Assembly (NCBI RefSeq): GCF_018598185.1
Contig: NZ_JAHESC010000017.1
Location: 62,001 to 126,000, forward strand
Reading direction: 5' to 3'
Length of the DNA: 64,000 bases
Origin: Dawidia soli
GTDB lineage: Bacteria; Bacteroidota; Bacteroidia; Cytophagales; Cyclobacteriaceae
Shown here piece after piece: positions 1-8,526 of the stretch (position 1 is its first letter; every line of letters starts with the position of its first letter). Made by a program: the position numbers and the translations under genes. The notes under the pieces were generated by a model. The model searched no databases, was not told where the DNA came from, and saw only the letters and a list, made by a program, of their open reading frames with translations.

Positions 1-1356
1 CACCAGTTCAACGAGCGGCTGGCCTTCACGCTGGCCTATATGAAAACGGCCTACAGCGAAGACCTGCTCGAGCACCGCAGCGCCAACGGCTATGCCGTAG
101 ACCGCGACAGCACCGAGATCACCGACAAGGTGGCCATGCAGGTATTCCAACGCAAGCGCAAGCGATACGTCGACAACGTGTCGGCGTTCCTGAATTACAC
201 GGCGCATACCGGCTCCGTGGAGCACAAGATCCTGGGTGGCTATGACTACGCCCGCGATGTACTGCCGCCCGGCGCGTCGCAGCTGACGGCCAGCGGCTAC
301 CGCAATGCCGCCAATACCGCCGCGTCGTCGTATAAACCGAAAGACTCCCTCAAGTATATGCTCGACAAGGTTACCCGCATTCCGGTGCCGAACGTAGCCA
401 GCTTTGACCTGAACAACCCGATAGCGTCGCAGGGCATGAAGGACATGAGCAAGTATTTCTTTGCCGTCGCGGCGCAAGCGCCGACCTACTACGAGCTGCA
501 CGGCCTGTATGCGCAGGACCTGATCAAGATCGGCAAGCTGCAGGCATTGCTGGGCTTCCGGTACGAGCGCTACATCGACCGTGAAAACTATCGCACCGCC
601 AAAGAGAAGAAAGTACGCCAGGAAGCGTTCCTGCCCCGTGTGGGCCTGGTGTACTCGGTCCTGCCGCAGGTCAACGTATACGGTACGTACGTAGAAGGCT
701 ACAACCCGCAGACCGCATCGTCTATCTCCAACCCCAATGCCGGCGGACCGTTCGACCCGCTGCAAAGCCGCATGGTGGAATTCGGGGCGAAGAGCGAGTG
801 GTTCAATAAACAGCTCTCGGTGACGATGGCCGTGTACCGCATCGACCAGAAAGGCACACTCATCAATGCCAGCGATCCCGGCAATCCCGACCTGCTGCGC
901 CAGGTGGGCGAAGACCGCTCCGAAGGTGTAGAGCTCGATGTACTCGGCCACATTCTGCCGCACTGGAGCGTGCTGGTGACCTACTCGCACAACGAGGCCC
1001 ATATTACCGAAAGCCTCGACGAAGGAGACATCGGCCGCCAGATGCCGAACGCACCGCAGAACCAGGGCAGCTTCTGGACACGTTACTCCATTCCCCGTGG
1101 TCCGTGGACCGGCTTCGGTTTCGGCCTGGGCACCAACTATGTGGCCCGCCGCAATGTGAGCCTGAATGCTACGCAGACCCTGCCCGACTATTGGCTGACC
1201 GACGCCGCGCTGTATTATACCGTCAACAAAGTGCGCGTGCAGCTCAACGTCAACAACGTCCTGGACAAAACGTACTGGGTAGGCGGCTACGACTATGTGC
1301 GCCTCTTCCCGGGCAAACCGCGCAACTACCTGGTGACCTTAGGCTATACTTTCTGA
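1..1356 (+). CDS. TonB-dependent siderophore receptor, C-terminal part
   Basis: The reading frame is open from the first base of the window, so the 5' end lies outside; the ATG at 40 is internal. About 451 residues are visible, all outer-membrane beta-barrel: alternating aromatic strands, a YGTYVEGYNPQ segment typical of siderophore receptors, an EFGAKSEW strand, and a C-terminal strand ending in Phe, the usual signal for barrel assembly. The protein would import a ferric chelate across the outer membrane using TonB energy. The next gene starts 10 bp downstream and encodes a PepSY membrane protein often paired with such receptors. The ligand cannot be told from this part because plug and signal peptide are missing. 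Confidence 0.9.
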   Translation, partial: HQFNERLAFTLAYMKTAYSEDLLEHRSANGYAVDRDSTEITDKVAMQVFQRKRKRYVDNVSAFLNYTAHTGSVEHKILGGYDYARDVLPPGASQLTASGYRNAANTAASSYKPKDSLKYMLDKVTRIPVPNVASFDLNNPIASQGMKDMSKYFFAVAAQAPTYYELHGLYAQDLIKIGKLQALLGFRYERYIDRENYRTAKEKKVRQEAFLPRVGLVYSVLPQVNVYGTYVEGYNPQTASSISNPNAGGPFDPLQSRMVEFGAKSEWFNKQLSVTMAVYRIDQKGTLINASDPGNPDLLRQVGEDRSEGVELDVLGHILPHWSVLVTYSHNEAHITESLDEGDIGRQMPNAPQNQGSFWTRYSIPRGPWTGFGFGLGTNYVARRNVSLNATQTLPDYWLTDAALYYTVNKVRVQLNVNNVLDKTYWVGGYDYVRLFPGKPRNYLVTLGYTF

Positions 1357-1366
1357 TATACCGATC

Positions 1367-2608
1367 ATGATCAAACAAGCTCTTCTTTTCTTACATCGCT
1401 GGCTCGGCATCATCACCGGCATCGTCGTTGTCGTGGTCAGCATCACCGGCGCCATCTTTGTATTTGAAGAAGAGCTTTTCCAGGTTTTCCATCCTTCTCT
1501 CACCCACGTTGAACCCGGTAAAACCCTGGTCGATATCAACACGCTGCAGGCTTCGGCACAAGCTGCCATCGGCAAAGAAAAGCCCATCAGCCTGGTTTTT
1601 ATCTACGGCGACCCTACGCGCGCCTACTGCTTCGTGGCCAGTAAGCGCCATGCCGACAGCAAGTCGTGGTGGGAAAAAGACGAGATCGCCTATTACAACC
1701 AGGTCTTTGTAGATCCCTATACCGGCCAGGTGCTCGGCGCGATCGACAAAAGCACCGAGTTCTTTTACCTCATGCGCCGCATCCACCAGAACCTGCTGCT
1801 GCGCCGTGACATCGGCAACATGGTGGTGGGCTGGTCCGTCGCCATCTTTGTTTTTATACTCATCACGGGCATTGTATTGTGGTGGCCGCAACGCGTGGCC
1901 CAGATCAAGCAGAGCATCACCGTCAAGTGGAATGCCAAGTGGAAGCGCGTCAACTACGACCTGCACAACGTGCTGGGCTTCTACAGTTTCATCTTCGCCC
2001 TGATCATCGCCCTGACCGGTCTTACCTGGTCGTTTGAGTGGTGGGAAGAGAGCGTGTTCAACGCGATGGGCTCGTCTAAAAAAAAGGACGTAGCCTATTT
2101 AAACGCGCGTGACACAACGTATACGGCCACTGCGGAAGGCATTACCCGCGCGTGGCACGATGTACGGCAACGCTACAACGCCGACAAACTGCAACGCATT
2201 ACTTTCAACTTTCCCACTAAAAAGAACGCCCGCGTGGGCGGCCTGGTGCACTACCATGGCGACTCCTGGTGGAAAAATGCCGACTATGTTTTCTACAACG
2301 GCGCCACGGGTGACCTTTCGTTGCTTGTCGACCACGAGGCGAAAACGCTTGGCATGAAGTGGCGCAATTCCAACTACGACATTCACACCGGCAAGATCTA
2401 TGGCTGGCCCACGCAAGTGCTGGCGGTTGTCGTATCGCTTATCTGTGCATCGCTGCCGATCACTGGTTTTATTATGTGGCTGCATCGGCGTAAGAAAGAG
2501 AAGAAGCGGGCGAAGAAAGCTGCGGCTGCGACCGGGGAGAAGAAAGAGCATACCGTTAAGCCTTATAAGCCGCGGCCGAGCGTTTCGCGGAAGGTGACGG
2601 TGGAATGA
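1367..2608 (+). CDS. PepSY-associated TM helix protein (PiuB/iron-reductase-like)
   Basis: This 413-residue inner-membrane protein has four clear hydrophobic helices, near residues 13-35, 152-175, 205-225 and 349-370, and a Lys/Arg-rich cytoplasmic tail. The helix 1 segment with ITGAIFVFEEEL, the RRIHQNLLL stretch and the YDIHTGKIYGWP motif are typical of the PepSY_TM family. Members sit next to siderophore receptors and are thought to act as ferric-siderophore reductases; that role is inferred here from the receptor only 10 bp upstream, with which it probably forms an operon. Conserved histidines in helices 1-4 could ligate heme. The gene ends just before a large inverted repeat. Confidence is high for family and moderate for function. 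Confidence 0.88.
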   Translation: MIKQALLFLHRWLGIITGIVVVVVSITGAIFVFEEELFQVFHPSLTHVEPGKTLVDINTLQASAQAAIGKEKPISLVFIYGDPTRAYCFVASKRHADSKSWWEKDEIAYYNQVFVDPYTGQVLGAIDKSTEFFYLMRRIHQNLLLRRDIGNMVVGWSVAIFVFILITGIVLWWPQRVAQIKQSITVKWNAKWKRVNYDLHNVLGFYSFIFALIIALTGLTWSFEWWEESVFNAMGSSKKKDVAYLNARDTTYTATAEGITRAWHDVRQRYNADKLQRITFNFPTKKNARVGGLVHYHGDSWWKNADYVFYNGATGDLSLLVDHEAKTLGMKWRNSNYDIHTGKIYGWPTQVLAVVVSLICASLPITGFIMWLHRRKKEKKRAKKAAAATGEKKEHTVKPYKPRPSVSRKVTVE

Positions 2609-2615
2609 ATAGGCC

Positions 2616-2872
2616 TCTGGCGCAAGTTTAGCGCCGAGCGATAGCGCAGGTGCGTAACTTGTGCCCACACGGTCGGCAGTTTGTAACTGCCGTACCAGCC
2701 CCAAAATTAATTTAGCAGTCCCTAGACCAGCAGGCTTGCCCGGAAGCATCGATTGACGTCATCTTGACCGCGCTTCATTTGACAAGTTCCACGGCAGTTA
2801 CAAACTGCCTACTGTACCAGGCACAAGTTCCCGCACCCTGCGCTATCGCTCGGTGCTCAAACTTGCGCCAGA
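2616..2872. repeat. REP-like imperfect inverted repeat, about 76-80 bp arms
   Basis: The left arm (2616-2691) and right arm (2793-2872) are near-perfect reverse complements, from TCTGGCGCAAGTTT at the outer ends to the inner GGCAGTT-TGT-AACTGCC hairpin. About 100 bp of unique sequence separate them. The arms differ by a few substitutions and short indels. The layout resembles REP/BIME-type intergenic elements mobilised by REP-associated tyrosine transposases, but no transposase gene is present in the window. The rest of the 2609-3197 gap shows no convincing gene; short frames here are an artefact of the repeat. Transcribed, the arms could form a long stem that acts as terminator or mRNA stabiliser after the PepSY gene. 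Confidence 0.8.
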
Positions 2873-3197
2873 TGGAGAGCAACAACTGGTTCGAGGTCCT
2901 AGCCTCCCCCTCCTTATTGTCGACCACCGAAGTAGTTCATACAAACTCTGGCGAGTCGAAGCGAAGATTTGTCCATCCTAAGATATGTTGGCGCCACAGG
3001 CGCCATATAAAGTATCTGATTCGAAGTCTCAAAATCCTCATCATCATACAATAGCATTTTATTAGAATAATATATACCCCATGCCCGTTGTATAACATCC
3101 CTTTTAAGGAAACATTGCCTTAACAAAAATTTCCACACGAATGAAATATTATCGATATTTGATTAAAGTAATATTAATCGTTATGATAAAAACAGAT

Positions 3198-3626
3198 ATG
3201 CGCAACTCAAAGAAACCCCACCTGGGTGAAAACGTCCGCCATCTTCGCGAAGCCTTCGGCTTGAAACAAGAGGCCTTAGCTGGCAGGCTCGGCGAGGGGT
3301 GGTCCCAGAAAAAGATTTCCGTACTCGAAAGCAGAGCCGACATTGATGACGACGATTTAAGGCAGCTCGCAGAGGGCCTTGGCGTCGGTATAGAACACAT
3401 CAAGAACTATGACCATGAAAAGGTCAAGCAATACATCCAAAATAACTATTCGGGTGCAACTGCTTATGCAGGGCCAGTTGATACAATTGAAAACCAGGTA
3501 AATAATCCGGGTGTACAACCGGAAGTTATATCCCAGATAAAAAACCTGTATGATGATCTCCTCAAGTCAGAACGCGAAAAAATTGCCCTGTTGGAGAAGC
3601 TCCTTGAGGCATACAAAAAAGTGTAA
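3198..3626 (+). CDS. XRE-family helix-turn-helix regulator
   Basis: The protein is 142 residues from the ATG at 3198; in-frame ATGs at 3141 and 3183 are possible, but the MRNSKKPHLG start fits the Bacteroidota family best. The N-terminal half is a Cro/C1-type HTH (LGENVRHLREAFGLKQEALA, then SQKKISVLESR). A linker follows, and the C-terminal 30 residues form an amphipathic helix (SQIKNLYDDLLKSEREKIALLEKLLEAY) suited to dimerisation. It stands alone, with a strong terminator directly downstream, and no toxin partner adjoins it. Its targets are unknown. Confidence 0.8.
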   Translation: MRNSKKPHLGENVRHLREAFGLKQEALAGRLGEGWSQKKISVLESRADIDDDDLRQLAEGLGVGIEHIKNYDHEKVKQYIQNNYSGATAYAGPVDTIENQVNNPGVQPEVISQIKNLYDDLLKSEREKIALLEKLLEAYKKV

Positions 3627-3652
3627 TTAGAATCCTCTCAGGTATAGTAAAG

Positions 3653-3675
3653 GCCACCGTCAGGTGGCTTTTTTA
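3653..3675 (+). terminator. Rho-independent terminator of the XRE gene
   Basis: GCCACC (3653-3658), loop GTCA, GGTGGC (3663-3668), then a run of six T. It lies 27 bp after the stop codon of the HTH gene. Confidence 0.85.
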
Positions 3676-3714
3676 TTCCCCGTTCAGACGGGGCACCCAT
3701 GTGGGGCACAGCGA

Positions 3715-3743
3715 TAAGAAAAAAGCCGCTCAATCGAGCGGCC
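3715..3743 (-). terminator. Rho-independent terminator of the siderophore receptor
   Basis: On the minus strand, stem GCCGCTC/GAGCGGC (3725-3742) is followed by a T-rich run (A-tract at 3716-3724 on the plus strand). It lies 39 bp beyond the stop of the receptor ending at 3782, so the two convergent genes each have their own terminator. Confidence 0.8.
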
Positions 3744-3781
3744 TTCTCCTTTATACTTCCGTTATAACGGATTGAATTCCC

Positions 3782-6142
3782 TTAAAACTTATAATTGATC
3801 GTCAGACGATAGTTACGCAGCGGTTCCGTTTGCCAGTAGTAAAACACCTGGCCCGTCTGCCAGTAACGATAGGGTGCCCCGGCATACAGGTCGGTATCAA
3901 ATAGGTTGTTGACGTTTAATGAAACCGACATTTTGGTGAATTGATACGAGATCGCGCCGTCAAACCGGGTATAATCCGGCATGGTGTTATCCAGGTCCTT
4001 CATATACTCACCATACCAGTTCGTACGTTTCGAGGCATGCTGCACACCGAAGGCAAGACCGAGACCACGCACGGGGCCGGTCGGGAACCGGTAGCTCAGC
4101 CACGCGTTGGCGATATTCTTATCGGTACCGGGTATTTGGCGATCAACCTCTGTGGCGATCGTCTCTTCGGTTATTTTACCGTCGGTATAGGCGTAGTTGG
4201 CCGTTATATCCAGGCCTTCGAAGATCTGGCCACGAATATCGAACTCAACGCCCCGCGTGCGGTTCTCTCCGAGCTGAATCGAGGAACCAGGATTTGCCGG
4301 GTCACCCACAAGCAGGTTGTTCTTCGTGATCTCGTACGCCGACAGCGTCGCCGTCCAGCGGCCACCCTGCCATTCGCGCTTCACGCCTACTTCTTTGTTG
4401 TTCGCCTCGATAGGGTCGAAAGGCTTACCGCCCACGGCGGCCCCTGCCTGCGGCAGGAACGCTTCGTCATACACAGCATACACACTGGTCAGGCTGTTAA
4501 TGGAGTAGCTCACGCCGATCCGGGGTGTAACCTTATCCGCTTTAGAGGTACCCGAATACGGGTCGACATTCTCAGCCTCCGTATATCGGGCTGCCAGTGT
4601 CACACGAAGTTTTTCATCCAGAAAACGGAGCTCGTCCTGCACGTATAACGCGGAGTATTGGCTCGTAGCGCGCACCGATCGCTGACGGATGTCGAGGCTG
4701 CGGTCGTATACCGGATATGCTGAAGCCGGCACAATACCATACTGAGGGTTGTATACATCGAGTTTCCCGAAGGGCCCGCTTTGGTCGGCGCGATAGTCGT
4801 TGAAGACGTCTTTCGACCCCATGTCCACACCCGCCAGGATACGGTGCTTAACGGCGCCGGTCTGAACGTCGCCGTTCAAAAAGAACTGGCCTACCTTTAC
4901 CGTTCCCAGTACGTCCCAAATGCCAACACTGCGGATCAGGCTGTCGCCGTCGAACTCGGTGGGCCAAAGGCTTTGACCTTCCTGGTTGAAACGCAGGTAC
5001 GCCAGCTGGCTCGTAAACCTCCAGTTCTCATCCAGGCTGTGCGAGAACGTCAGCATAAAAGAATGATCTTTAACCACGGTAGGGCTCATGTTAGACTCCA
5101 TCGTTGTGAAGTCACGCGATACACGCTTGTCGCCAACCTCAACCGGCGAGTAAGCATAGCTGGAACCCAATGGCGACATCTGCGCATATTGCAGATTATA
5201 CTCGGCCGTCAGGGATGTTTTTGGATTGAACTGGAACTTAATCACCGGCGCTACCGATATGCGGTTGTTATATTCGAACTCGCGGTGCGTACCTTTCTCC
5301 TGCCCCATCAGGTTGAGGCGGTATAATACTTTACCATCTTTGCTCAGCTTCCCGTCGAAATCCAGCGTGCCGCGATAGGTACCGAAGCTGCCGATGGACA
5401 TGCCCATCTCGCCTTTGGTAATGCCCGTAGGCTTTTTTGTTACGACGTTATAAAAACCGCTCGGCTCGCCCGCCGCCAGCATAAAACCTGCCGGACCCTT
5501 TACAAACTCGATGCGCTCGATCATACTCATGTCCTCGTTCATCGGGCCCCACGAGGTAGTAACGTCCATACCGTTGCGGAAAGATGCAATGCGCGACCCC
5601 CTCATCACGATACGGGCATAATTCTCCCAGTGGTCCGAACGGCCCGCCCCGCTCACGTTGCGGGTCACTCCTTCCTGCATATCAAAGATCGCCTGCTCGC
5701 GCAGCACCTGGCCCGTTACCACCTGGATGTTCTGCGGCGTTTCGATCAGCGGTGTCTTGAGGCGCAGCGAAACAGACGGATAATCCGTCACGTGCTGGCT
5801 GGGGTTTGCCGTCACGACGATCTCCTGCAGCTCCTTATTGTCTTCCGCCATGGCAATGGCCACAGAAGCCTGGCCACCGGCAACGTCCACCGACTGGCTG
5901 ATCGTCTGCAGGCCCACGCTGCTGGCCACCACGGTATACGTACCGTCTTTTACACCCGTAATTTCAAAATTGCCGTCGGCATCCGTCAGCGCACCTTTGC
6001 TTGTACCTTTCAGGTAGACACTGACAAACGGCACGGGCTGTCCGTCACTCGATTTCACAGTACCGGTCACTTTCCCGGTCTGCGCATAAAGCGTACCTGC
6101 CGTAAGCAGCAGGAATAAAAAAACATAGCGTATTCGATTCAT
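3782..6142 (-). CDS. TonB-dependent siderophore receptor
   Basis: The protein is 786 residues from the ATG at 6142, chosen because it gives a clean signal peptide (MNRIRYVFLFLLLTAGTLYAQ); the frame stays open upstream without signal-like sequence. A CarboxypepD_reg-like domain follows (about 22-105), then the plug (ELQEIVVTANPSQ, with IVMRGSR, VKGPAGFMLAAGEPSGFYNVVTKKPT), then a 22-strand barrel ending in TINYKF. The plug motifs place it with FhuE/FpvA-type ferric siderophore receptors. No sigma/anti-sigma signalling domain is present; the N-terminal fold is carboxypeptidase-regulatory-like instead. It has its own terminator and a candidate iron operator 112 bp upstream. The exact siderophore is unknown. 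Confidence 0.93.
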   Translation of the reverse strand: MNRIRYVFLFLLLTAGTLYAQTGKVTGTVKSSDGQPVPFVSVYLKGTSKGALTDADGNFEITGVKDGTYTVVASSVGLQTISQSVDVAGGQASVAIAMAEDNKELQEIVVTANPSQHVTDYPSVSLRLKTPLIETPQNIQVVTGQVLREQAIFDMQEGVTRNVSGAGRSDHWENYARIVMRGSRIASFRNGMDVTTSWGPMNEDMSMIERIEFVKGPAGFMLAAGEPSGFYNVVTKKPTGITKGEMGMSIGSFGTYRGTLDFDGKLSKDGKVLYRLNLMGQEKGTHREFEYNNRISVAPVIKFQFNPKTSLTAEYNLQYAQMSPLGSSYAYSPVEVGDKRVSRDFTTMESNMSPTVVKDHSFMLTFSHSLDENWRFTSQLAYLRFNQEGQSLWPTEFDGDSLIRSVGIWDVLGTVKVGQFFLNGDVQTGAVKHRILAGVDMGSKDVFNDYRADQSGPFGKLDVYNPQYGIVPASAYPVYDRSLDIRQRSVRATSQYSALYVQDELRFLDEKLRVTLAARYTEAENVDPYSGTSKADKVTPRIGVSYSINSLTSVYAVYDEAFLPQAGAAVGGKPFDPIEANNKEVGVKREWQGGRWTATLSAYEITKNNLLVGDPANPGSSIQLGENRTRGVEFDIRGQIFEGLDITANYAYTDGKITEETIATEVDRQIPGTDKNIANAWLSYRFPTGPVRGLGLAFGVQHASKRTNWYGEYMKDLDNTMPDYTRFDGAISYQFTKMSVSLNVNNLFDTDLYAGAPYRYWQTGQVFYYWQTEPLRNYRLTINYKF

Positions 6143-6253
6143 GGTGTGTAGAATTGATCTATAATTCAGCGTTTGAGTTTCACATGCCAACCACGCGCGG
6201 TTGTACGAAAGGGCGCGCAAATATGAAGAGAAGTGTTTTTTCCGACGCAAAAC

Positions 6254-6274
6254 TATTTGGAATTATTCTAAATA
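6254..6274. promoter_or_regulatory. Candidate iron-dependent operator (Fur/DtxR-like dyad)
   Basis: Two 10-bp arms, TATTTGGAAT and ATTCTAAATA, flank a single T and match as inverted repeats at 9 of 10 positions. The site lies 112 bp upstream of the siderophore receptor start, in an AT-rich patch of an otherwise GC-rich interval. Size and composition suit a Fur-superfamily or DtxR-type repressor; which one cannot be told. The rest of 6143-6663 has no supported gene, only a short GGTAG/CTACC dyad near 6287-6307, two GATCACC copies near 6320-6340 and the repeat at 6545-6593. Confidence 0.45.
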
Positions 6275-6544
6275 TACCCTGCACCGGGTAGCACACCACC
6301 CCCTACCGGGTATCAGCAGATCACCGGGGCTGATCACCACAAACGTTTTCATAAATGACAACATCGGGCAGGCCACGCCCGGGGCGAGTCTATGTATTAC
6401 CCGTATCAAAGCCCAGGCATCGCTATCCTTCCCTTATTCCCGACATACAGCATCCCTGGGAGCAGTGCGTTGCCGGCATGCTTTACATACGGCTTTGGTA
6501 CGGGATAAGCAGGGAGTTGATACGGGTGAAACCCCTTCGCCATA

Positions 6545-6593
6545 GGACATTATGGGAACTTATGGGAAAAGATGGGACATTATAGGACATTAT
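6545..6593. repeat. Short direct repeats GGACATTAT (three copies)
   Basis: GGACATTAT occurs at 6545, 6575 and 6585, mixed with two TATGGGA copies. The last two copies are exactly 10 bp apart and the first is 30 bp away, so all three fall on the same helical face. The array ends about 70 bp before the start codon at 6664. It could be a regulator-binding array or simple slippage. Confidence 0.55.
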
Positions 6594-6663
6594 GTACCAT
6601 TATGATCCATTTGGGACACCCGGCCATATCCATTCTCAATCTTTTGCCGTATCTAGTATCGAT

Positions 6664-7662
6664 ATGGCAAAGCAAACGGGTATTCTGAAATTCACAGGGA
6701 AACTAGCCAATATGGTATACTATTACCATCGGTACTTCGGCTATTTGGTCCGGAAGATCACCTCTGTGGATGCCGAGCGCATCCGCACCGACCCGGCCTT
6801 TGCACGCGTGCATAAGTACAATATAGAATTCGGCCTTTGCGCGCATGCGGTCAAGCTGCTGCGTGCAGCCTTCCATCCACTCTTCGCAACGCTGGCGGAC
6901 ACCCGCATGACCAGCCGGCTTACCAGCGCCATGCTCGCCGTGCTTCACGCCGACACACACCACTTCTTAGGCCGGCGTGTGTTGACCGGTGAAAATATGT
7001 CGCAACTCAAGGGCTTTGAATTCAACAACGACACCCGACTACACAGCGTGCTTACCGGCACGCACACTGCTACGATAGATCGTAAAACAAAAACCTGCAC
7101 GGTATTGCTGCAAGCAGGCCACATGGGCCGGATCGTCAAAGCACCCAAAGGCGCCACACATTTCCATATAACCATGGGTATAGCCGGCGTCAATCTTCGT
7201 ACCGGGCAGTACGTCGTGCATGCGCACCAAGGCCCGACGCTGGCCGTCAGCGCCAGCACGCATGACGCCATGACATTAGTCAATGTACTCCCCGAAGTAG
7301 AAGGCGGCACCGTACTGATCACGTTGAGCGTTGAATTCTTCCAGCACGTGAACGGCGCATTGTGCCCCTTGCACGACCGCCGGCAGCAGCCGCTGGCGAT
7401 CGTGCTGGTGGCACCGGGTGTATGCCGCCCGGCGAAACGTTGCTGGCACTATAGGTCCGATCGCTCGCGGCGACCGATCGCTCGCAGGTTAAGCGTTCTT
7501 GGGCACAATGCTGGGAAAGTTGTTTCGGATCAGCCACCGGCCGCCGTCGCGCACCGCTACGATATACGAGGTAAACCGCAGCACCGCGCTCTCGAGATGA
7601 ACCCTGGCAACGGCCAGGTTACCCAGCACCTCCAGCGACGCGAAGTCTACGGTACGGGGTGA
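6664..7662 (+). CDS. Bacteroidota-specific conserved hypothetical protein, C-terminus altered
   Basis: The ATG at 6664 gives MAKQTGILKFTGKL, the family's characteristic start. Landmarks follow: a D-A-x-R-I-x-T-D-P-A-F block, a stretch on resistance of small residues ending LTSAMLAVLHADT, then LKGFEFN, and a C-terminal part predicted as beta-rich (TATIDR, TVLLQAGH, ATHFHITMG, LSVEFFQHVNG). Function is unknown; genomes often carry several copies. Homologues as I recall them end around VAPGV, near 7425, but here the frame runs on for about 80 low-complexity, Arg-rich residues and overlaps the convergent gene by 174 bp. A one-base shift near 7430-7450 would stop at a TAG at about 7450, so the original stop was probably lost by frameshift or sequencing error. 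Confidence 0.65.
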   Translation: MAKQTGILKFTGKLANMVYYYHRYFGYLVRKITSVDAERIRTDPAFARVHKYNIEFGLCAHAVKLLRAAFHPLFATLADTRMTSRLTSAMLAVLHADTHHFLGRRVLTGENMSQLKGFEFNNDTRLHSVLTGTHTATIDRKTKTCTVLLQAGHMGRIVKAPKGATHFHITMGIAGVNLRTGQYVVHAHQGPTLAVSASTHDAMTLVNVLPEVEGGTVLITLSVEFFQHVNGALCPLHDRRQQPLAIVLVAPGVCRPAKRCWHYRSDRSRRPIARRLSVLGHNAGKVVSDQPPAAVAHRYDIRGKPQHRALEMNPGNGQVTQHLQRREVYGTG

Positions 7663-7872
7663 GCCACCAAAACGCTTTGTTTCCACCAGGTGTTTATATT
7701 CTTCTTTCGAGAATGTAAAGATGCCTGGTTCGCCAAAGAAACCGTCCTGCACATTCTGATAATCGGTGTGTATTACTTTTTCGAGGAGGGCGGCATCGTT
7801 CGTGTCGCCACCTTCCAGAAAATCACGGACAGCGTTTTTTACAGCCTCGATTATTTGTTCTTGCGTATTCAT
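7489..7872 (-). CDS. Nuclear transport factor 2-like (putative lumazine-binding) protein
   Basis: This 127-residue cytoplasmic protein has an N-terminal helix (EQIIEAVKNAVRDFLEGGDTNDAALLEKVIH) followed by strands with ARVHLESAVLRFTSYIVAVRDGGRWLIRNNFP, a SnoaL/NTF2-like cone fold of the Lumazine_bd_2 type. Such proteins bind small hydrophobic ligands or act as isomerases or hydrolases; the substrate here is unknown. It starts 5 bp after the azoreductase gene on the same strand and is almost certainly co-transcribed with it from the ECF41-type promoter at 8490-8519. Its 3' end overlaps the run-on tail of the convergent hypothetical gene. Confidence 0.8.
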   Translation of the reverse strand: MNTQEQIIEAVKNAVRDFLEGGDTNDAALLEKVIHTDYQNVQDGFFGEPGIFTFSKEEYKHLVETKRFGGSPRTVDFASLEVLGNLAVARVHLESAVLRFTSYIVAVRDGGRWLIRNNFPSIVPKNA

Positions 7873-7877
7873 AGAGA

Positions 7878-8468
7878 TTAATTGTTTAGCAGTTGTGAAA
7901 TAGATTGTTGATAGGTGGCTTGCCAGCCGTCGGTAAAGCTTCGTGTGGCAGTACCACCGACGGTCACGATGCGCACATCGTGAATGCCCATAAAAGCGAG
8001 GGTGTCGGTAAGGTAATATTCAAAGTTCTCGGTAGTGCGCAGGCCGGTGCGGCCGTCGCCCATGGCCATGATGATGTAGACTGTCTTGTTGTGCAGCAGC
8101 CCCTCGTACTGATAACCGTCCCGCCGAAACGTTTCGTTGGCACGTACTACCTGATCGAACCACGCCTTCAGGGTAGAAGGAATACCGAAGTTATACATCG
8201 GACAGGTGATGAGTATTTCAGATGCCTGTTTGAGCTCGTCACAGAGCAGGTTGCTGAGCGCGAGCACCTGCAACTCGCGCGCGCCGGTAAAGAACGCGTT
8301 GGCGACTTCGTCGGATAAATGCGGCAACGGTTCCTGGCCGATGTCGCGCGTCAGCACTTCGCCCTGCGGATGACGGTGTTTCCACTCGCCAACAAAGGCA
8401 TCTCCGAGTGTACGGCTGAATGATCCCTGCCGGCGTATACTGGCATCGATGCGCAATAATGTCTTCAT
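7878..8468 (-). CDS. azoR: FMN-dependent NADH-azoreductase
   Basis: A 196-residue flavodoxin-fold protein. The start LLRIDASIRRQGSFSRTLGDAF carries the FMN phosphate-binding loop, and CPMYNFGIPSTLKAWFDQVVRANETF is the diagnostic AzoR motif, followed by a conserved glycine-rich GDGRTG loop. AzoR enzymes reduce azo dyes and quinones with NADH; in the cell they likely detoxify quinones and electrophiles. The gene lies just downstream of the sigma factor gene and upstream of a SnoaL-like protein. Its own promoter matches the one before the sigma gene, so it is the most probable target of that sigma factor. Length is normal. Confidence 0.93.
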   Translation of the reverse strand: MKTLLRIDASIRRQGSFSRTLGDAFVGEWKHRHPQGEVLTRDIGQEPLPHLSDEVANAFFTGARELQVLALSNLLCDELKQASEILITCPMYNFGIPSTLKAWFDQVVRANETFRRDGYQYEGLLHNKTVYIIMAMGDGRTGLRTTENFEYYLTDTLAFMGIHDVRIVTVGGTATRSFTDGWQATYQQSISQLLNN

Positions 8469-8489
8469 GTTTGTTGCAATGTTTGTGTA

Positions 8490-8519
8490 GAAGACAAACG
8501 CCTTTGCAAAAACGTGACA
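8490..8519 (-). promoter_or_regulatory. ECF41-type promoter of azoR
   Basis: Read on the minus strand: TGTCACG (8519-8513), 16 bp, then TGTC (8496-8493), within a longer conserved block TGTCACGTTT-N11-TTTGTCTTC. The same block with identical spacing precedes the sigma gene. The known ECF41 promoter consensus is a TGTCACA -35 and a CGTC -10 about 16 bp apart. Confidence 0.8.
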
Positions 8520-8526
8520 GGAAATA

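Noticed and set aside
2764-3138. Short open frames on both strands
   Set aside because: They lie in or beside the REP-like repeat and show no protein-like features.
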